Shown here: positions 12,979-14,854 of the stretch, in pieces
How the letters are laid out: every line of letters starts with the position of its first letter
How positions within the stretch are numbered: position 1 is the stretch's first letter
Source of the DNA: Propionibacteriales bacterium
GTDB lineage: Bacteria > Actinomycetota > Actinomycetes > Propionibacteriales > Propionibacteriaceae
Assembly (NCBI GenBank): GCA_017882655.1
Contig: JADGPB010000013.1
Coordinates: forward strand, 1 to 14,854
Length of the DNA stretch: 14,854 nt
Reading direction: 5' to 3'
Program-made: the position numbers and the translations under genes
The notes under the pieces: model-generated
Told to the model about the DNA's origin: nothing
Seen by the model: the letters and a program-made list of their open reading frames with translations, nothing else
Databases searched by the model: none

Positions 12979-13785
12979 TCAGCCCTCCGCGCGTCGAGCA
13001 GCCGGCACCGACCTGGCGGACCAGCGGTCGCCGTGCTCTTCGACCTGGAGCCTCATGCCGAACGTGCGGGAGAGGTTCTCGTTTGTGAGCGTCTCGCGCA
13101 GCGTGCCAGCCGCCACGACCTTCCCTCCGCGGAGCAGCAGCAGGTGTGTGATGCCCGCCGGGATCTCCTCGACGTGGTGGGTGACCATGATCGACGTGGG
13201 CGCTTCCGGATCGTCGGCGAGCGCCGTGAGCGTCTCCAGCAGCGCCTCACGACCAGCCAGGTCCAGCCCGGCGCCGGGCTCGTCGAGCAGCAGCAGCTCG
13301 GGATCGGTCATGAGGGCGCGGGCGATCTGTACACGCTTGCGCTCGCCCTCGCTCAACGTGCCGAACGTACGGTCCGCCAAGTGGTCGACCTGCAGCAGCG
13401 ACATCAGCTGCGCTGCCCTCCCGAAGTCCTGGTCCTCGTACTTCTCGCGCCAGCGGCCCACCACGCCGTACGACGCGCTGACGACGAGGTCCGAGACCTT
13501 CTCCTCGTACGGGACCTGCTCGGCCAACGCCGAGGACGCCAGCCCGATCCGGGGACGCAGGTCGAACACGTCCACGGCCCCCAGCGTCTCGCCCAGGATC
13601 TCGACGATCCCGGCCGTCGGGTGCATCTGGGTCGACAGCACCTTAAGCAGCGTGGTCTTCCCGGCGCCATTAGGGCCGATGATCACCCAGCGCTCGCCCT
13701 CGTCGACTTTCAGGTCGACGTTGTCGAGGAGCAGCGAGTTGCCCCGGCGCACGGTCACGCCCGCGATCTCGACAACAGCCGTCAT
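12979..13785 (-). CDS. ABC transporter ATP-binding protein
   Basis: 268 residues with a full nucleotide-binding domain: Walker A GPNGAGKTT (37-45), signature LSEGE (144-148), Walker B LLLLDE (164-169), D-loop GAGLD and switch histidine in VTHH (201-204). LSEGE in place of LSGGQ is tolerated in the ModF-like group of ATPases. No permease or substrate-binding gene is nearby, so the partner is unknown; the closest companion is the NfeD-like gene 2 bp downstream. The start ATG 13785 begins the domain directly, although the frame is open to 14274 through fabI. TAGGTT 8 bp before the ATG may be a -10 box, but read-through from fabI (44 bp upstream) is also possible. Confidence 0.85.
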   Translation of the reverse strand: MTAVVEIAGVTVRRGNSLLLDNVDLKVDEGERWVIIGPNGAGKTTLLKVLSTQMHPTAGIVEILGETLGAVDVFDLRPRIGLASSALAEQVPYEEKVSDLVVSASYGVVGRWREKYEDQDFGRAAQLMSLLQVDHLADRTFGTLSEGERKRVQIARALMTDPELLLLDEPGAGLDLAGREALLETLTALADDPEAPTSIMVTHHVEEIPAGITHLLLLRGGKVVAAGTLRETLTNENLSRTFGMRLQVEEHGDRWSARSVPAARRAEG

Positions 13786-13829
13786 GAGTCTAAAACCTAC
13801 CCTTCGCGCCAGCAGGACCCGTAGCCCGG

Positions 13830-14600
13830 TCAGGCGCCGGTCGAGTGGACGCCGCCATCGACGTGGATGACCTCGCCCGTGGTCTTGGGGAACCAGTCGC
13901 TCAGCAGTGCGACGACCGCTTTGGCAGTCGGCTCGGTGTCCTTCTGGTCCCAGCCGAGCGTCGCGCGGGTGTCCCACACATGGTCGAGCTCGCTCGCGCC
14001 CGGGATCGCCTTCTTGGCCAGCGTGTCGATCGGGCCCGCCGAGACGAGGTTGGACCGGATCTGGGACTCGCCGAGGTAGCGCGCGAGGTAGCGCGAGGTC
14101 GACTCCAGGGCCGCCTTGGCGACGCCCATCCAGTCGTACATCGGCCAGCTGATCGACCCGTCGAACGTGAGCCCGACGACCGACGCGCCCGGCGCCAGCA
14201 GGGGCCGCGCGGCACGGACCAGCGAGGCCATCGAGTACGCGGAGACGTGCAGAGCGGTAGCGACGTCCTCCCACGGCGTGTCGAGGAACTGGCCTCCGAG
14301 GGCCGTCTCCGGGTTGGCGTACGCGATGGAGTGGACGAGCCCGTCCAGACCGTCCACGTGCTCCCGTACGAGGTCGGGAAGCGCGGCGAGGTGCTCGGGG
14401 TTGGTGACGTCGATCTCGAGCACCGGCGGTACGGGGTCGAGCTTGGCCACGACGCGTCGCGTTAGGCCGAGCGCCCGGCCGAAGTTCGACACCAGAACGG
14501 TGGCGCCCTCCTCCTGTGCTAGCCGTGCGACGGCGTACGCGATCGAGGTGTTCAGCGTCACGCCCGCGACCAGGATGCGCTTGCCTTCGAGAATGCCCAT
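13830..14600 (-). CDS. fabI: Enoyl-[acyl-carrier-protein] reductase FabI (InhA-related)
   Basis: This NADH-dependent enzyme does the last reduction of each fatty-acid elongation cycle (FAS II). 256 residues, short-chain dehydrogenase fold: nucleotide-binding start GKRILVAGVTLNTSIAYAVA, D64 (LEIDV), S91 (VHSIAYA), catalytic Y155 (YDWMGVAK) and K162, and F146 at the InhA F149 position. The substrate-binding loop between TLA and GWDQKD is about 10 residues shorter than in mycobacterial InhA, so ordinary chain lengths rather than mycolate precursors are inferred. The start ATG 14600 has AGGAGG (14612-14607) 6 nt upstream, overlapping the fabG stop. The fabG-fabI order mirrors mabA-inhA. Confidence 0.93.
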   Translation of the reverse strand: MGILEGKRILVAGVTLNTSIAYAVARLAQEEGATVLVSNFGRALGLTRRVVAKLDPVPPVLEIDVTNPEHLAALPDLVREHVDGLDGLVHSIAYANPETALGGQFLDTPWEDVATALHVSAYSMASLVRAARPLLAPGASVVGLTFDGSISWPMYDWMGVAKAALESTSRYLARYLGESQIRSNLVSAGPIDTLAKKAIPGASELDHVWDTRATLGWDQKDTEPTAKAVVALLSDWFPKTTGEVIHVDGGVHSTGA

Positions 14601-14610
14601 GACGTTCCTC

Positions 14611-14854
14611 CTAATGCCCCATGCCGAGGCCGCCGTCGACGGGCAGCACGGCTCCTGAGATGTAGCCCGCGGCGTCGGAGACCAGGAACTCCACCGCCGA
14701 GGCGACGTCGTCCGTAGCCCCGAGACGGCCCGCCGGGATGCGCTTCTCGTATGCGTCGATCGTCGCCTGGTCGAGCGCCGCGGTCATGTCCGTCTGGATG
14801 AAGCCGGGCGCGACGACGTTCGCGGTGATCCCCCGCGCGCCGAGCTCGCGCGTC
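14611..14854 (-). CDS. fabG: 3-oxoacyl-ACP reductase FabG (C-terminal part)
   Basis: The last 80 residues of a leftward gene whose N-terminus lies beyond the right edge. The text TRELGARGITANVVAPGFIQ, followed by TDMTAAL, RIPAGRLG and SGAVLPVDGGLGMGH, is the typical FabG C-terminus: ITANVVAPGFIQTDM holds the post-catalytic proline and VDGG the end motif. FabG reduces 3-oxoacyl-ACP with NADPH in FAS II. The catalytic Tyr/Lys lie outside the window. The TAG stop at 14613-14611 is 10 bp from the fabI start and shares bases with the fabI ribosome binding site, so the two are coupled. Confidence 0.92.
   Translation of the reverse strand, partial: TRELGARGITANVVAPGFIQTDMTAALDQATIDAYEKRIPAGRLGATDDVASAVEFLVSDAAGYISGAVLPVDGGLGMGH

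Overview
The window looks like chromosome of a high-GC actinobacterium. Codon third positions are mostly G or C, GTG starts are common, and the leftward order rpsB-tsf-pyrH-frr-cdsA-rlmN is the usual actinobacterial arrangement. The FabG-FabI pair and XerC fit as well. A member of the Propionibacteriales (Nocardioides-like) is my guess from the gene neighbourhood; no rRNA or marker search was possible. I see no tRNA, rRNA, insertion sequence, prophage or CRISPR array.

Layout. (1) 1-458: the left edge holds the N-terminal part of a leftward secreted protein with unusually AT-rich third codon positions, then a poorly coding gap. (2) 459-5842, leftward: rlmN, cdsA, frr, pyrH, tsf and rpsB, covering translation (S2, EF-Ts, ribosome recycling, 23S/tRNA methylation), pyrimidine nucleotide supply (UMP kinase) and phospholipid precursor synthesis. 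A 12-bp perfect-stem hairpin separates tsf from pyrH. S2 carries a roughly 100-residue acidic repeat tail. (3) 5843-6162: a 320-bp divergent regulatory region with a candidate rpsB promoter, three inverted repeats in the rpsB leader and two DnaA-box-like 9-mers. (4) 6163-9339, rightward: a secreted double-M23 protein, XerC, a small membrane-anchored protein of unknown function and peptide deformylase. (5) 9328-10158, leftward: a TrmH-family (SPOUT) RNA methyltransferase, tail-overlapping deformylase. (6) 10184-12694, rightward: a YfeH-like bile acid:sodium symporter family protein, a MerR-type regulator whose C-terminal half is HEAT repeats, and a short GatB/YqeY-like protein. (7) 12695-14854, leftward: fabG (partial), fabI, an ABC ATPase and a short NfeD-like membrane protein.

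Most of the window is ordinary housekeeping. The parts that stand out are the MerR-HEAT fusion next to a transporter, the M23 protein pairing one incomplete with one intact active site, the structured rpsB leader beside two DnaA-box-like sites, several starts that look leaderless, and a reduced NfeD with no visible SPFH partner. I did not find a clear new defence or mobile system.
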